Below, piece after piece: positions 17,668 through 27,051 of a stretch of DNA of 64,000 nt. Source of the stretch: Kibdelosporangium philippinense (GTDB lineage: Bacteria; Actinomycetota; Actinomycetes; Mycobacteriales; Pseudonocardiaceae); contig NZ_JAJVCN010000001.1 in assembly GCF_021390435.2 (NCBI RefSeq), forward strand, positions 1,736,001 to 1,800,000, read 5' to 3'. The first letter of the stretch is position 1. Every line of letters begins with the position of its first letter. The position numbers and the translations under genes were made by a program. The notes beneath the pieces were generated by a model. The model ran no database searches and was not told the origin of the DNA. It worked only from the letters and a program-made list of their open reading frames with translations.

Positions 17668-20600
17668 ATGACCTTCACTCTCGAAGACCGCTATGTCCGG
17701 GAAACCGGGACCGCTTATCTCACTGGGATCCAGGCCCTGGTGCGGGTTCTGCTCGACCGGATCCGGCACGACCGTGCCGCGGGCCGGACGACCGCAGCCT
17801 TCGTCTCGGGCTACGAAGGGTCGCCGCTCGGCGGGTTCGACCTGGAACTGGGGCGCCGCAAGAAGCTGCTGGACACGTACGGCATCGTGCACAAGCCGGG
17901 GCTGAACGAAGAGCTGGGCGCGACGGCCGTGATGGGCAGCCAGCTGGCCGCGAGCACGGGCACGCAACGACCCGACGGCATCGTGGGCATGTGGTATGGC
18001 AAGGCGCCCGGCTTGGACCGCGCCTCCGACGCCTTGCGGCACGCCAACCTCGCGGGCACCGACCCGCGTGGAGGAGCGGTCGCTTTGGTCGGTGACGACC
18101 CCAATGCGAAGTCCTCCACCGTGCCGAACGCATCCGAGCTCGCCCTCGCCGACCTGGAAATCCCGGTTTTCTTCCCGTCCGACTCACAGGACCTGCTCGA
18201 ATACGGCCTGCACGCGGTCGAAATGTCCCGAGCGAGCGGTCTGTGGACGTCGATGAAGGTCGTCGCGAATGTCGCCGACGCCGCAGGAACCGTTGTCCTG
18301 CCACACGGCTGGGCCGCGCCCGAGCTGCCTGCCAACGCGTACAAGCATGTCCCGTCCGCGCGCCTGCTCGGTCAGCAGCAGACTGCCTTGGAGCGCAGCT
18401 TCTTCGACACGCGTATCCCGCTGGCCATGGAGTACGTCCGCGTCAGCGGCGTGAACCAGATCGTCGAACGCGGCACGACCGACATCGGAGTGATCACCTC
18501 AGGTAAGTCCTATTTGGACGTACAACAGGCCTTGCGTGCGTTGGGCATGTCCGGCCGGGTGCGTGTGCTCAAGCTGGGCGTGATCCACCCGGTCGAGCCG
18601 GAGATCGTCAAACAGTTCGCCAACGGGCTGAGCGAGATCGTCGTGGTCGAGGAAAAGCGGGCGTTCGTCGAGACGGCCGTGAAGAACATCCTCTACGGCA
18701 TGCCGGACGCGCCGAGGGTGCACGGCAAGCAGGACCCAGAAGGCCGGACTTTGCTGGCACAGTCGGGAGAACTGAGCCCCGAGCAGATCGCGGGCGCGTT
18801 CGCCAAGCGGCTCCAGGGTTTCGAGCCTGTACGTGCGTGGCAGCAGCGACGCAAGCGCGAACGGATCTCCGTGCCCTTGCTGGCCAGGACGCCGTACTTC
18901 TGCTCGGGCTGCCCGCACAACTCTTCGACGAAGGTGCCGGAAGGCACCCTGGTCGGTGCCGGGATCGGTTGCCACACCATGGCTTTGTTCATGGAACCCG
19001 ACCAGGTCGGCAACGTTCTCGGCGTGACCCAGATGGGCGGCGAGGGCGTGATGTGGATCGGCATGAGCCCATTCGTCGACTCGACGCACCTCGTGCAGAA
19101 CATCGGCGACGGCACGTTCACGCACTCCGGCAGCCTCGCCGTGCGCGCAGCCGTTGCCGCTGGCGCGAACATCACCTTCAAACTCCTGCACAACTCCACC
19201 GTGGCGATGACCGGTGGCCAGCAGGCGGTCGGCGCGCTGCCGATCGAGAAGATCGCGGCGATGATGCTCGTCGAGGGCGTCCGCAAGATCATCATCACTA
19301 GTGACGAGCCCGACCGCGTCCGCAAACTGGCGCTGCCACGCGGGGTCGAAGTCCGCCACCGCGACGAAATGCTGAGCAGCCAGGAGGATCTGGCCGCGGT
19401 CGGTGGCGTGACCATGCTCATCCACGACCAGGAGTGCGCGGCCGAGAAGCGTCGCAAGCGGCGTCGCGGCAAGGTGCCGACGCCTGCGACCAAGGTCGTG
19501 ATCAACGAACGCGTCTGCGAGGGCTGCGGCGACTGCGGCGCGAAGTCCAACTGCCTGTCGGTCCAGCCGGTCGCCACCGAATTCGGCCGCAAAACCCGGA
19601 TCCACCAGTCGTCCTGCAACGTCGACTACTCGTGCCTGTCCGGCGACTGCCCATCGTTCCTCACGGTCGTCCCAGGTCAGCGGCCCGAACACCGCGAACT
19701 GCCCGACATCGCGGCCGGCGAACTGCCTGAGCCGGTCCTGACCAGCGAAGACTTCACGGTACGGATCACCGGTATCGGCGGGACCGGCGTGGTGACCGTG
19801 TCCCAGATCCTCGGCACGGCGGCAGCGATCGACGGCAAGCACGTCCGCACCCTCGACCAGATCGGCCTCGCGCAGAAGGGCGGCGCGGTCGTCTCCGACG
19901 TCAAGGTCACGGCCGAACGCGTTGAGCAAGCGGCGAAACTGGCCTCCGGCGAAGCGGATCTCTACCTGTCGTGCGACGCCCTGGTCGGCGCAGACCCGAC
20001 GCACCTCGGCGCGGCGGATTCTGAGCGGACGACCGCGGTCGTATCGACCACGGAAGTGCCGACCGCAGCGATGGTTGTGGACACGAGTGTGTCCTATCCG
20101 GACTCCCACGACGTCCGCTCGGTGATCGACTCGGCATCGCGCCGCACGGTCTACCTCGACGCACGCGGCCTGTCCGAGGCGTTGTTCGACGACGACCAAT
20201 ACGCCAACATCCTCCAGGTCGGCGCGGCATTCCAGACCGGCGCGATGGCATTGTCCGCGGACGCCATCGAGCAAGCGATCCGGCTCAACGGCACGGCCGT
20301 CGAACGTAACCTGCAGGCCTTCCGGCGCGGCCGTCAAGTCGTTGCCTCCCCCGATGTCCTCGCCTCGCTTCTTGCTCCGCCGGTGGTTGAGGCCCCGCTG
20401 CACCCGTCGACCGAGCGGATCGCCGGGATCGTCAAAGCTGACGGCGAATTGGCCAGGCTGGTTCGGCTGCGTGTCTCGGAACTCATTGCCTACCAAGACG
20501 AGCGCTACGCGACCGAGTACGCGACCTTCGTCGAGCAGATCCGCGCGACGAGTCCGATCGAGGTCGCCGAAGCCGTCGCCCGCAACCTGTACAAGCTGAT

Positions 20601-21042
20601 GGCCTACAAGGACGAGTACGAAGTCGCCCGGCTTTCGCTCGACCTGTCCGGTGTCGAAGAGCAGTTCGGCAAGGGCGCCAAGGTTTCCTACCGGCTGCAC
20701 CCGCCGGTCCTGCGTGCGATGGGAATGAAGCGCAAGATCAGCCTCGGCCGCTGGTTCCGCCCGGCGTTCCGGCTGCTGACCGGAATGCGCAAGCTGCGCG
20801 GCACCAAGCTCGACGTGTTCGGTTACGCCCATGTCCGCAAGGTCGAACGTGAGCTGATCAGCGAATACCGCGACGCCGTTCGCCACGCCAACCCGGCCGT
20901 ACAGCTGGAATTGGCCGAGCTGCCGGACATGGTTCGCGGTTACGAGCACATCAAGCTCGACAACGTCGCCGCCTACCGGGAACGGATGACCGAGCTGCTC
21001 ACCGCCCCCGCGGTGGAAAGCCCGGTGGGCTCGGCCGCTTAA
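17668..21042 (+). CDS. Indolepyruvate ferredoxin oxidoreductase, fused alpha/beta form
   Basis: 1124-aa fused 2-oxoacid:ferredoxin oxidoreductase. ATG 17668 follows AGGGAGG. The N-terminal pyrimidine-type domain (VSGYEGSPLGGFD) is followed by a TPP-binding region (CSGCPHNSSTKVPEGTLVGAGIGCH and later Gly-rich VGNVLGVTQMGGEG). A ferredoxin-like cysteine set follows (CEGCGDCGAKSNC, then CNVDYSCLSGDC). The gamma domain begins RITGIGGTGVVTVSQILG. A C-terminal extension of about 200 residues is typical of these fused enzymes. It oxidatively decarboxylates aryl-pyruvates or branched 2-oxoacids to acyl-CoA, reducing ferredoxin. The divergent Lrp regulator and the following acyl-CoA ligase fit amino-acid catabolism. 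Confidence 0.9.
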   Translation: MTFTLEDRYVRETGTAYLTGIQALVRVLLDRIRHDRAAGRTTAAFVSGYEGSPLGGFDLELGRRKKLLDTYGIVHKPGLNEELGATAVMGSQLAASTGTQRPDGIVGMWYGKAPGLDRASDALRHANLAGTDPRGGAVALVGDDPNAKSSTVPNASELALADLEIPVFFPSDSQDLLEYGLHAVEMSRASGLWTSMKVVANVADAAGTVVLPHGWAAPELPANAYKHVPSARLLGQQQTALERSFFDTRIPLAMEYVRVSGVNQIVERGTTDIGVITSGKSYLDVQQALRALGMSGRVRVLKLGVIHPVEPEIVKQFANGLSEIVVVEEKRAFVETAVKNILYGMPDAPRVHGKQDPEGRTLLAQSGELSPEQIAGAFAKRLQGFEPVRAWQQRRKRERISVPLLARTPYFCSGCPHNSSTKVPEGTLVGAGIGCHTMALFMEPDQVGNVLGVTQMGGEGVMWIGMSPFVDSTHLVQNIGDGTFTHSGSLAVRAAVAAGANITFKLLHNSTVAMTGGQQAVGALPIEKIAAMMLVEGVRKIIITSDEPDRVRKLALPRGVEVRHRDEMLSSQEDLAAVGGVTMLIHDQECAAEKRRKRRRGKVPTPATKVVINERVCEGCGDCGAKSNCLSVQPVATEFGRKTRIHQSSCNVDYSCLSGDCPSFLTVVPGQRPEHRELPDIAAGELPEPVLTSEDFTVRITGIGGTGVVTVSQILGTAAAIDGKHVRTLDQIGLAQKGGAVVSDVKVTAERVEQAAKLASGEADLYLSCDALVGADPTHLGAADSERTTAVVSTTEVPTAAMVVDTSVSYPDSHDVRSVIDSASRRTVYLDARGLSEALFDDDQYANILQVGAAFQTGAMALSADAIEQAIRLNGTAVERNLQAFRRGRQVVASPDVLASLLAPPVVEAPLHPSTERIAGIVKADGELARLVRLRVSELIAYQDERYATEYATFVEQIRATSPIEVAEAVARNLYKLMAYKDEYEVARLSLDLSGVEEQFGKGAKVSYRLHPPVLRAMGMKRKISLGRWFRPAFRLLTGMRKLRGTKLDVFGYAHVRKVERELISEYRDAVRHANPAVQLELAELPDMVRGYEHIKLDNVAAYRERMTELLTAPAVESPVGSAA

Positions 21043-21093
21043 TGGCATCTATTCGCACACCTGGCTGACATCACTTGGGCGTATAACAAATGT

Positions 21094-22563
21094 GTGATTT
21101 CGGACTTGGTGGGGAAATGGGCCGCAGCCGATCCAGACCGAGTCGCCGTGCGGTTCGACGGCGGCACAACGACTTGGGGTGAACTGGACGAACGGATCCG
21201 GCGCAACGCCAACGGTCAATTGAAAGCCGGGCTGCGGCCTGGTGACCGGGTGGCGTTCCTTGACAAGAACCACCCGGCCTGCCTGGAGACCACGTTCGCG
21301 TGCGCGCAGATCGGCACGGTCAACGCCGCCGTCAATTTCCGCCTGGCGCCGGAGGAACTGGCGTACGTCATCAACGAATCGCAGGCGCGCCTGTTGTTCG
21401 TCGGCCCGGAGTTCCTGCCGGTCGTCGACCAGCTCGACCTCCCGAAGGTCGAGCGGATCATCGTCGACTACGAGGATTTCCTTGCCGATGACGGGGAAAT
21501 CAGCCACGAGCCAGCCGCCGGCGACACCTTTCTGCAGCTTTACACGTCCGGTACCACGGGCTATCCCAAGGGCGTCATGCTGACCCACCGCGCCATGACC
21601 GCCCATTCACGCAACACGAACGCTCTCGGCTTCACCCGTGACTCGAAAGTCATGGTCCCGATGCCGTTGTTCCACGCTGGTGGGATCAGCTGGGCGCTCG
21701 GTGCGTTGTGGGCAGGCGCGGAGATCACGATCATCCGCGAGGTTGTGCCGTCGGCGATGGTCGAGCAGTTCCGGCACGTGACGCACACCTTCCTGGTGCC
21801 GGCGGTGATCGGCTTCCTGCTGGACGTGCCCGGCGAGATCACCGGCATCAAGAACATCGCATACGGCGGTTCGCCGATCCCCACTCCGTTGCTGCGCAAG
21901 GCTTTGGAGCGATTCCCGGTCGACTTCTACCAGATCTACGGGATGACCGAGGCATGCGGGATGTTCTGCCTGCTCGGCCCCGAAGATCACCATCAGCCCT
22001 CGCTCCAGTCGTCCGGCGGGCGCCCGGTTGACGGCGTCGAGCTGCGCATTGTCGATCCGGTGAGCGGCGAGCCCGTTCCGGTTGGGGAGCTTGGCCAGAT
22101 CCAGGTCCGGACCGAGCAGGTGATGGCCGGGTACTGGCAGCATCCCGCGGAGACAGCCGCGACTCTGGTTGACGGGTGGTTGAACACCGGCGACGCCGGG
22201 CGGGTCAACGCCGAGGGGTACGTGTTCGTCGAGGACCGGGTCAAGGACATGATCATTTCCGGTGGCGAGAACATCTATCCGGCCGAGATCGAACGCGTAC
22301 TCGGTGGCCATCCCGCGGTCAAGGAAGTCGCCGTGATCGGCGTGCCGGATGACAAGTGGGGCGAGACCGTGAAGGCGATTGTGGTGGCTGACGGCGACCT
22401 GGATCCCGCCGCGCTGATCGCGTACAGCCGCTCGCGTCTCGCCGGGTACAAGGCTCCGACCAGCGTGGACTTCGTCGAGGAGCTGCCACGCAACGCCACC
22501 GGCAAGATCCTCAAACGCAGCCTGCGCGCGCCCTACTGGGCGAACCGGGAACGGTCAGTCTGA
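21094..22563 (+). CDS. AMP-forming acyl-CoA synthetase (fatty-acid/aryl-CoA ligase)
   Basis: 489-aa ANL-superfamily enzyme starting at GTG 21094. The adenylate P-loop is LYTSGTTGYPKGVMLTHR (about residues 150-167). Later motifs are YQIYGMTEACG, GWLNTGDAG, the hinge region DRVKDMIISGGENIYPAEIE, and the C-terminal catalytic Lys in PRNATGKILKR. It activates a carboxylic acid as acyl-AMP and then acyl-CoA. It lies 51 bases after the indolepyruvate oxidoreductase on the same strand, so it may activate the acid products of that pathway; substrate not determined. Confidence 0.9.
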   Translation: MISDLVGKWAAADPDRVAVRFDGGTTTWGELDERIRRNANGQLKAGLRPGDRVAFLDKNHPACLETTFACAQIGTVNAAVNFRLAPEELAYVINESQARLLFVGPEFLPVVDQLDLPKVERIIVDYEDFLADDGEISHEPAAGDTFLQLYTSGTTGYPKGVMLTHRAMTAHSRNTNALGFTRDSKVMVPMPLFHAGGISWALGALWAGAEITIIREVVPSAMVEQFRHVTHTFLVPAVIGFLLDVPGEITGIKNIAYGGSPIPTPLLRKALERFPVDFYQIYGMTEACGMFCLLGPEDHHQPSLQSSGGRPVDGVELRIVDPVSGEPVPVGELGQIQVRTEQVMAGYWQHPAETAATLVDGWLNTGDAGRVNAEGYVFVEDRVKDMIISGGENIYPAEIERVLGGHPAVKEVAVIGVPDDKWGETVKAIVVADGDLDPAALIAYSRSRLAGYKAPTSVDFVEELPRNATGKILKRSLRAPYWANRERSV

Positions 22564-22635
22564 AAAAGTTTGGGAGATGATGTCGAGAACGCCGTGCCGG
22601 GTTCTACGTCTCGGGTGACACCCGAGGAGGACATG

Positions 22636-23166
22636 ATGAACAAGCAGGTCAACCGCCCATCCGTGGACGCCGTCCGGACCGCGACCGGCCGTGAATGGGA
22701 CGAGTGGAACGCCGAGCTGGACGCCTGGGACGCGACCGGACGCAGCCACAAGGAGATCGTGGCCTGGCTGATGGGCGAACGAGGTGTCGGCAGCTGGTGG
22801 GCGCAGTCGATCACGGTTGCCTACGAGCAGGCACGCGGGCTCCGTGCACCGGGAAGCGGACGGGATGGCCTGTTCACAATCAGCGCGAGCAAGACCGTCG
22901 ACGTCCCAGTCGACGAACTGTACAAGGCCTTTATGGACACCGCAGGCGAGGAATTGCGTGTGCGCACTTCGCAGCCCGGTCGATCCGCGCGCTTCGACTG
23001 GCAGGACGGCCGGACACGCGTCAACGTCGGGTTCACGGCCAAAGGGCCGAACAAGAGCGTTGTGGCGCTGGCACATGAGCGGCTGGAGAGCCCTGAGGAA
23101 GCCGAGCGGATGAAGGCGATGTGGCGCAACCGCCTCACCTCTCTCGTGAGTGGTTATGCGGGTTAG
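22636..23166 (+). CDS. DUF4287-like protein with SRPBCC-type C-terminus
   Basis: 176-aa protein. The N-terminal part (SVDAVRTATGREWDEWNAELDAWDATGRSHKEI, then VGSWWAQSITVAYEQARG) matches the DUF4287 type. The second half (FTISASKTVDVPVDELYKAF ... HERLESPEEAERMKAMWRNRL) looks like an SRPBCC/START-like beta-alpha domain. GAGGAGG (22624-22630) supports ATG 22636 over the adjacent ATG 22633. The last seven codons and the stop are encoded by the left half of a dispersed palindromic repeat, so the C-terminus is repeat-derived. Function unknown; perhaps small-molecule binding. Confidence 0.75.
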   Translation: MNKQVNRPSVDAVRTATGREWDEWNAELDAWDATGRSHKEIVAWLMGERGVGSWWAQSITVAYEQARGLRAPGSGRDGLFTISASKTVDVPVDELYKAFMDTAGEELRVRTSQPGRSARFDWQDGRTRVNVGFTAKGPNKSVVALAHERLESPEEAERMKAMWRNRLTSLVSGYAG

Positions 23167-23188
23167 AACACGTCTAACCACTCACGAG
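23143..23188. repeat. Palindromic repeat copy 1 (CTCGTGAGTGGTTA family)
   Basis: Perfect 14-bp arms CTCGTGAGTGGTTA (23143-23156) and TAACCACTCACGAG (23175-23188) enclose an 18-nt loop with the core GTTAGAAC. It lies between two convergent genes and encodes the C-terminus of the upstream one. It could act as a bidirectional terminator. Confidence 0.9.
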
Positions 23189-23191
23189 CTT

Positions 23192-24301
23192 CTACTGCGG
23201 CAACGTGTAAAGCAGGCGGTTCGGGGTGGTTGGCCGCAGGCCGCAGATTTTGTCCTTGGTGGAGTTGGCGATCAGCGCTGCTTCCACCTGAGCCGGTGTC
23301 GCGGTGGGGTGGGTCGCCAGGTACAGGCCCGCCCCGCCGACCGCGTGTGGCGTGGAGAACGAGGTCCCGGTCAGCGTATTCGTTGCGGTGTCTGAGGAAT
23401 TCCAGATGCCAGTGATGTTCACGCCGGGTGCGTGCAAGTCGATCAGCGGCCCGTAGTTCGACGCGCTGTGCACGCAGTCGTTGGCGTTCGTCGCCGCGGT
23501 CGTGATCGCTTCCTTCACCCTCGCCGGTGAGAAGTTGCCCGCGTCGCTGCCGGAACTTCCCGCTGCCACACCGTAAGTCACACCGGACGCGATGGATCGG
23601 CGCACGGCGTCGTCGAGTGCCTGGTTGGCGGCGCCACCGAGGCTCATGTTGGCCACGGCGGGTTTCTTGGCATTGCGGGTGATCCAGTCGAGGCCCGCGA
23701 TCACGGTCGACATGCTGCCCGAACCGTTGCCGCCGAGCACCTTCACCGGCACGACAGTGATCTTCTTGGCCACGCCGAACCTCGTGCCGCCGATAATTCC
23801 GGCGATGAACGTGCCGTGTCCGTTGTCGTCGTTGGGATTTCCGTCGTTCTCAACGAGATCGACACCCGGTGCGACCCGACCGGCCAGATCCGAGTGCGTG
23901 CGCCGGACGCCGGTGTCGAGGACGTACGCGTGCACGTTCGCCGCTTCGGTCACCCACCGGTATTTGCCGTCCAAAGGCAGGTTTCGTTGGTCGATGCGGT
24001 CGAGGTTCCACGTCGGGTCGAGCTGCTCGCCGAACGCGTGGACTTCGGAGTCCGGCACCACGTAGGACACTGACTTGTCGGTTGACAGGCTGCGCAGCTG
24101 GGATTTGGTCAACGCGGCCGAAAAACCGTTCAGCACACTGTGGTACGTGTGCGTGACGTCAAACCGGCTGGCCAGTGTGTCGACCTGGCCGGTCTGGTTG
24201 AGCACCACGATGTAGCGGTGCGCCGGTTCAGCAGTCGCCTGAACCGGCGCGACCAACGTGAGTGCCAAGGCGGCAATTGCCGTGCGCTTACCGAATCCCA
24301 T
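23192..24301 (-). CDS. Secreted S8-family subtilisin-like serine protease
   Basis: 369-aa precursor taken from ATG 24301, which gives a signal peptide (MGFGKRTAIAALALTLVAPV ... ATA). An in-frame GTG at 24346 is an alternative; neither start has a clear ribosome-binding site. The I9 propeptide region is RYIVVLNQTGQVDTLAS ... NGFSAALTKSQL. The catalytic triad is visible: Asp in YVLDTGVRRTHSD, His in DNGHGTFIAGI, Ser in GTSFSTPHAVG. The enzyme is exported and probably self-activates. Its stop codon directly abuts palindromic repeat copy 1. It follows the MFS/PLP operon on the same strand but is unlikely to share its function. Confidence 0.92.
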   Translation of the reverse strand: MGFGKRTAIAALALTLVAPVQATAEPAHRYIVVLNQTGQVDTLASRFDVTHTYHSVLNGFSAALTKSQLRSLSTDKSVSYVVPDSEVHAFGEQLDPTWNLDRIDQRNLPLDGKYRWVTEAANVHAYVLDTGVRRTHSDLAGRVAPGVDLVENDGNPNDDNGHGTFIAGIIGGTRFGVAKKITVVPVKVLGGNGSGSMSTVIAGLDWITRNAKKPAVANMSLGGAANQALDDAVRRSIASGVTYGVAAGSSGSDAGNFSPARVKEAITTAATNANDCVHSASNYGPLIDLHAPGVNITGIWNSSDTATNTLTGTSFSTPHAVGGAGLYLATHPTATPAQVEAALIANSTKDKICGLRPTTPNRLLYTLPQ

Positions 24302-24352
24302 AGTCGACGTGTAGTCGCTCACAAGGAGTTGGGCAAGGTTCACCAATTGCCA

Positions 24353-25516
24353 CTAGCTGACGGTTACAAAGGTACGACTGCGCTCCAAGGCGACCAGGCC
24401 GAGCACGCAAACACCGCCGATGACGAGCAATCCGATCCACCCGGTGGTTGGCGAAAGATCGAAAACGGTGCCAGCGAACAGGTTTCCGAGCATGATCCCG
24501 ACGCCGACAATGGTGTTATAGAAACCGTAATGGGTGGCAACCAAGCGATTGCCCGAGAGTCGGACGATCGTGTCCATCTCGAACGGGAACACCACAGCCG
24601 TGCCCAACGCGAGCAACGCCGACGACACCAGCAACGCCGCATCGCCAGGAACAAGCAACGGCGGCAGAAACGCGGACGTCAGCACGGCCGCGCCGATCGC
24701 GATCGACCGGCCGGGACCCCACCGATTCCGGAACCACGCCGTAATCCGCAACTGTCCAGCGATCGCAACCACGGCCGACACCACGAACAACGCCATGACC
24801 AGGCTCTGCGAGCTGGCCTGCAACGGCAGAGCCAGATACACCTGGAACGACAGCACATTCGAGCCGACCATGACCAACGCGAACCACAGGAACGGCCGGT
24901 TGCTCACGACAGTCCGCCAATCGCCCAGCATGGTCCGCCGCTCGGTCTCGGCGGCATGACTGGGCAACGCGCGTAGCTGCAATACGGTCAACATGGCGAA
25001 GACCGCGGCCGCGACAAGGCACGTCAGCCGGAAGTCCACAGTGGTCAACGCGAGCCCCACGAGCGGGCCTAGCAAAATCCCGCCCTGATAGAACACGTTG
25101 AACAACGCAAACGCTTCCACCCGGCGCTCGCCCGCGTCCGCCGCGAGATACGCCCGGACCGCCGGATTGAACAACGCTCCGGCGAATCCAGTCGCCGCGG
25201 AGGCAATGATCAACGCGGGCAACGAGTTCACCACGCCGAGCAATGCGAACCCGGCCGTCCTGAGCAGACATCCAGCCACGATCAGCGGCTTGTACCCGAA
25301 CCGGTCCGCCAGCGTGCCGCCTAGCAGGAACATGCCCTGCTGGGAGAAGTTGCGGACGCCGAGGACGAGCCCGATCGCCCAACCAGCCAGGCCGAGCGGC
25401 CCGGCGAGGTAACCCGCGAGATAGGGCATCAGCATGTAGAAGCCGACGTTGATGGTGAACTGGTTGACCATCAACAGCTTGCTTGGCCGGTCGAACGACC
25501 GGAACTGCCGGATCAC
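24353..25516 (-). CDS. MFS transporter coupled to PLP enzyme
   Basis: 387-aa protein with about 12 transmembrane segments, from GTG 25516, whose GTGA overlaps the stop of the upstream PLP-dependent enzyme. MFS loop motif [17 protein letters not shown] is present (about residues 60-76). The 4-base overlap shows translational coupling, so the transporter most likely moves the substrate or product of the PLP enzyme; direction is not provable, though such pairs are commonly efflux. A longer start (ATG 25559-25561) would overlap the enzyme gene by 49 bases and is less likely. Confidence 0.87.
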   Translation of the reverse strand: MIRQFRSFDRPSKLLMVNQFTINVGFYMLMPYLAGYLAGPLGLAGWAIGLVLGVRNFSQQGMFLLGGTLADRFGYKPLIVAGCLLRTAGFALLGVVNSLPALIIASAATGFAGALFNPAVRAYLAADAGERRVEAFALFNVFYQGGILLGPLVGLALTTVDFRLTCLVAAAVFAMLTVLQLRALPSHAAETERRTMLGDWRTVVSNRPFLWFALVMVGSNVLSFQVYLALPLQASSQSLVMALFVVSAVVAIAGQLRITAWFRNRWGPGRSIAIGAAVLTSAFLPPLLVPGDAALLVSSALLALGTAVVFPFEMDTIVRLSGNRLVATHYGFYNTIVGVGIMLGNLFAGTVFDLSPTTGWIGLLVIGGVCVLGLVALERSRTFVTVS

Positions 25517-26592
25517 CGGGCACCAGCCAGCGGATCCGTGACAGTCGCGCACCTCGTCCATCGCTCGACAACCCGGTCCTGGGGACTGTCGATGATGTCC
25601 GGTTCGGCCGGTTTGGTGTCCAACAGGCCGTGTTGCACGCAGAACTCGTCGTTGTAGACCGTGTCGAAGTACCTATGTGGACCGTCGGGGAAGACAGCAG
25701 CGATGCGGGTCTCCGGCGAGCTTTTCTTTGCCAGCCAACCGGAAACGAGCGCGACCGCGCCGACACTCCAGCCACCGCTGGCGTGATGGGTGGACGCGAG
25801 CTTGCGGCACATCCACACGGCTTCGGCAGGCGCGACCCAATGTACCTCGTCGAAAGCCGCGTAGTCCACATTGCTCGGATAGATGCTGGACCCAAGGCCG
25901 CGCATCAGCCGGGTGCTCGCGGGCTGGCCGAAGATGGTCGAGCCAATCGTGTCGACGCCAACCAAGCGCATGTGCGGGCAGAATTGTCTGAGCACACGGG
26001 CGATCCCGGCGGAGTGACCGCCAGTGCCGACCGAGCACACGAGCACGTCCACCCGGCCAAGCTGAGCGACGAGTTCCATGGCCAACGACGCGTACGCGGC
26101 CACATTGTCGGGGTTGTTGTACTGATCTGGGCACCACGACCCGGGGTTGGCGCGCATGACCTTCTCGACGCGGTCACGGCGGGCTTGCTGCCAGCCGCCG
26201 GTCGGGTGCGGGTCTTCAACCAGCTCGACGTGGGCGCCGTATGCCGTGAGCAATCGGCGCACGATCGGCTCCATGCCCGGGTCGGTGACCAGAGTGACCG
26301 GGTGCTGGTAGACGGTCGCGGCCAGCGCGAGGCCGAGGCCAAGCGTGCCGCTGGTCGATTCGACGATCATGGCTCCTGGCTTCAGGTCGCCGCGCTCAGT
26401 GGCCTTCTCGACCATGTGCAGCGCGGGCCGATCCTTCATGCCGCCGGGGTTGTTGCCCTCGAGTTTCGCCCAGTAGCCACGACCGTCCTCGCTGACCCAC
26501 AGCACCGGCGTGTTGCCGACGGCGGTGGCAGGGGAGTGGCAGTTCGCGGCGGGCACCAGCATTTGGGCAGGCGTGTATAGCACGGTATTCAT
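25513..26592 (-). CDS. PLP-dependent cysteine-synthase-family enzyme
   Basis: 359-aa fold-type II PLP enzyme. The PLP lysine is in [13 protein letters not shown] (about residues 48-60). The substrate/anion loop is [12 protein letters not shown], and the phosphate-binding glycine loop is [15 protein letters not shown]. The C-terminal part diverges from plain O-acetylserine sulfhydrylases ([15 protein letters not shown] is typical of cystathionine-beta-synthase-like members). It may make cysteine, a diamino acid or another beta-substituted alanine. Coupling to an MFS transporter suggests a made-and-exported or imported-and-used amino acid. No sulfur-assimilation genes are nearby. Confidence 0.85.
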   Translation of the reverse strand: MNTVLYTPAQMLVPAANCHSPATAVGNTPVLWVSEDGRGYWAKLEGNNPGGMKDRPALHMVEKATERGDLKPGAMIVESTSGTLGLGLALAATVYQHPVTLVTDPGMEPIVRRLLTAYGAHVELVEDPHPTGGWQQARRDRVEKVMRANPGSWCPDQYNNPDNVAAYASLAMELVAQLGRVDVLVCSVGTGGHSAGIARVLRQFCPHMRLVGVDTIGSTIFGQPASTRLMRGLGSSIYPSNVDYAAFDEVHWVAPAEAVWMCRKLASTHHASGGWSVGAVALVSGWLAKKSSPETRIAAVFPDGPHRYFDTVYNDEFCVQHGLLDTKPAEPDIIDSPQDRVVERWTRCATVTDPLAGAR

Positions 26593-26635
26593 GAGGCTGT
26601 CTGTCTCACAACGTTTAGGTGGGGTAGGAGGGTCT

Positions 26636-26681
26636 GTCGTGAGTGTTTTTGCTGGTTAGAACCGGCAAAAACACTCACGAC
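26636..26681. repeat. Palindromic repeat copy 2 (divergent long-arm variant)
   Basis: GTCGTGAGTGTTTTTGC (26636-26652) and GCAAAAACACTCACGAC (26665-26681) are perfect 17-bp arms around a 12-nt loop with GGTTAGAACC. It shares the GTCGTGAGTG edge and GTTAGAAC core with the other copies. It lies 3 bases after the lipoprotein stop, where it could terminate that gene. Confidence 0.85.
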
Positions 26682-26684
26682 CCC

Positions 26685-27008
26685 TCAGGTCCGCGCTATG
26701 GACAGATCAATGAGGACAGTGCGGCCGGTCCTGCTGCGCGGTTGGGCAACGCGGACAGGTGCGACGGCGGTCGCCAGATGCTCGGGCTCGACCGAGACCG
26801 GTGCCGTGACCGGTATCGGGGCTACTGTTGTTGGGACGGCGGCGAAATAGTCATGCGAGTGCGGTTCCGTCTCATGGTGACAGTGACCGTCGAGAGTGGA
26901 CACGACACCTGTCGACTCGGGATGGTCTTCCGTGTGCGGTGCGCAGGAAGCGATCACGAGCCACAGGAACGGCAGCAGTAGGAGAATGGCCAACCGTCGT
27001 GTCCTCAT
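26685..27008 (-). CDS. Small His-rich putative lipoprotein
   Basis: 107-aa protein from ATG 27008. The N-terminal helix RRLAILLLLPFLWLVIASC ends in a lipobox-like IASC, so the mature protein should be anchored at the outer face of the membrane. Just after the Cys is a metal-binding-looking stretch, HTEDHP then HCHHETEPHSHD. The rest is Pro/Val-rich and ends RTGRTVLIDLSIART. I do not recognise the family. A role in binding copper, zinc or nickel outside the cell is suggested only by the histidines. The downstream palindrome could be its terminator. Confidence 0.65.
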   Translation of the reverse strand: MRTRRLAILLLLPFLWLVIASCAPHTEDHPESTGVVSTLDGHCHHETEPHSHDYFAAVPTTVAPIPVTAPVSVEPEHLATAVAPVRVAQPRSRTGRTVLIDLSIART

Positions 27009-27051
27009 CGTGATCAACGGTACCAGCACGCACCCGATCAGTCACACACGG

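Noticed and set aside
18499..21048. 849-codon open frame antisense to the indolepyruvate oxidoreductase, and similar long antisense frames at 2206-3738 and 45190-47139
   Set aside because: These are mirror frames of strongly biased high-GC genes; they show no domain pattern, and the sense genes are certain.
23143..23188. Palindrome copy 1 as only a rho-independent terminator
   Set aside because: There is no T-run after either arm, and the same element lies between divergent promoters at 32568, so termination alone does not explain the family.
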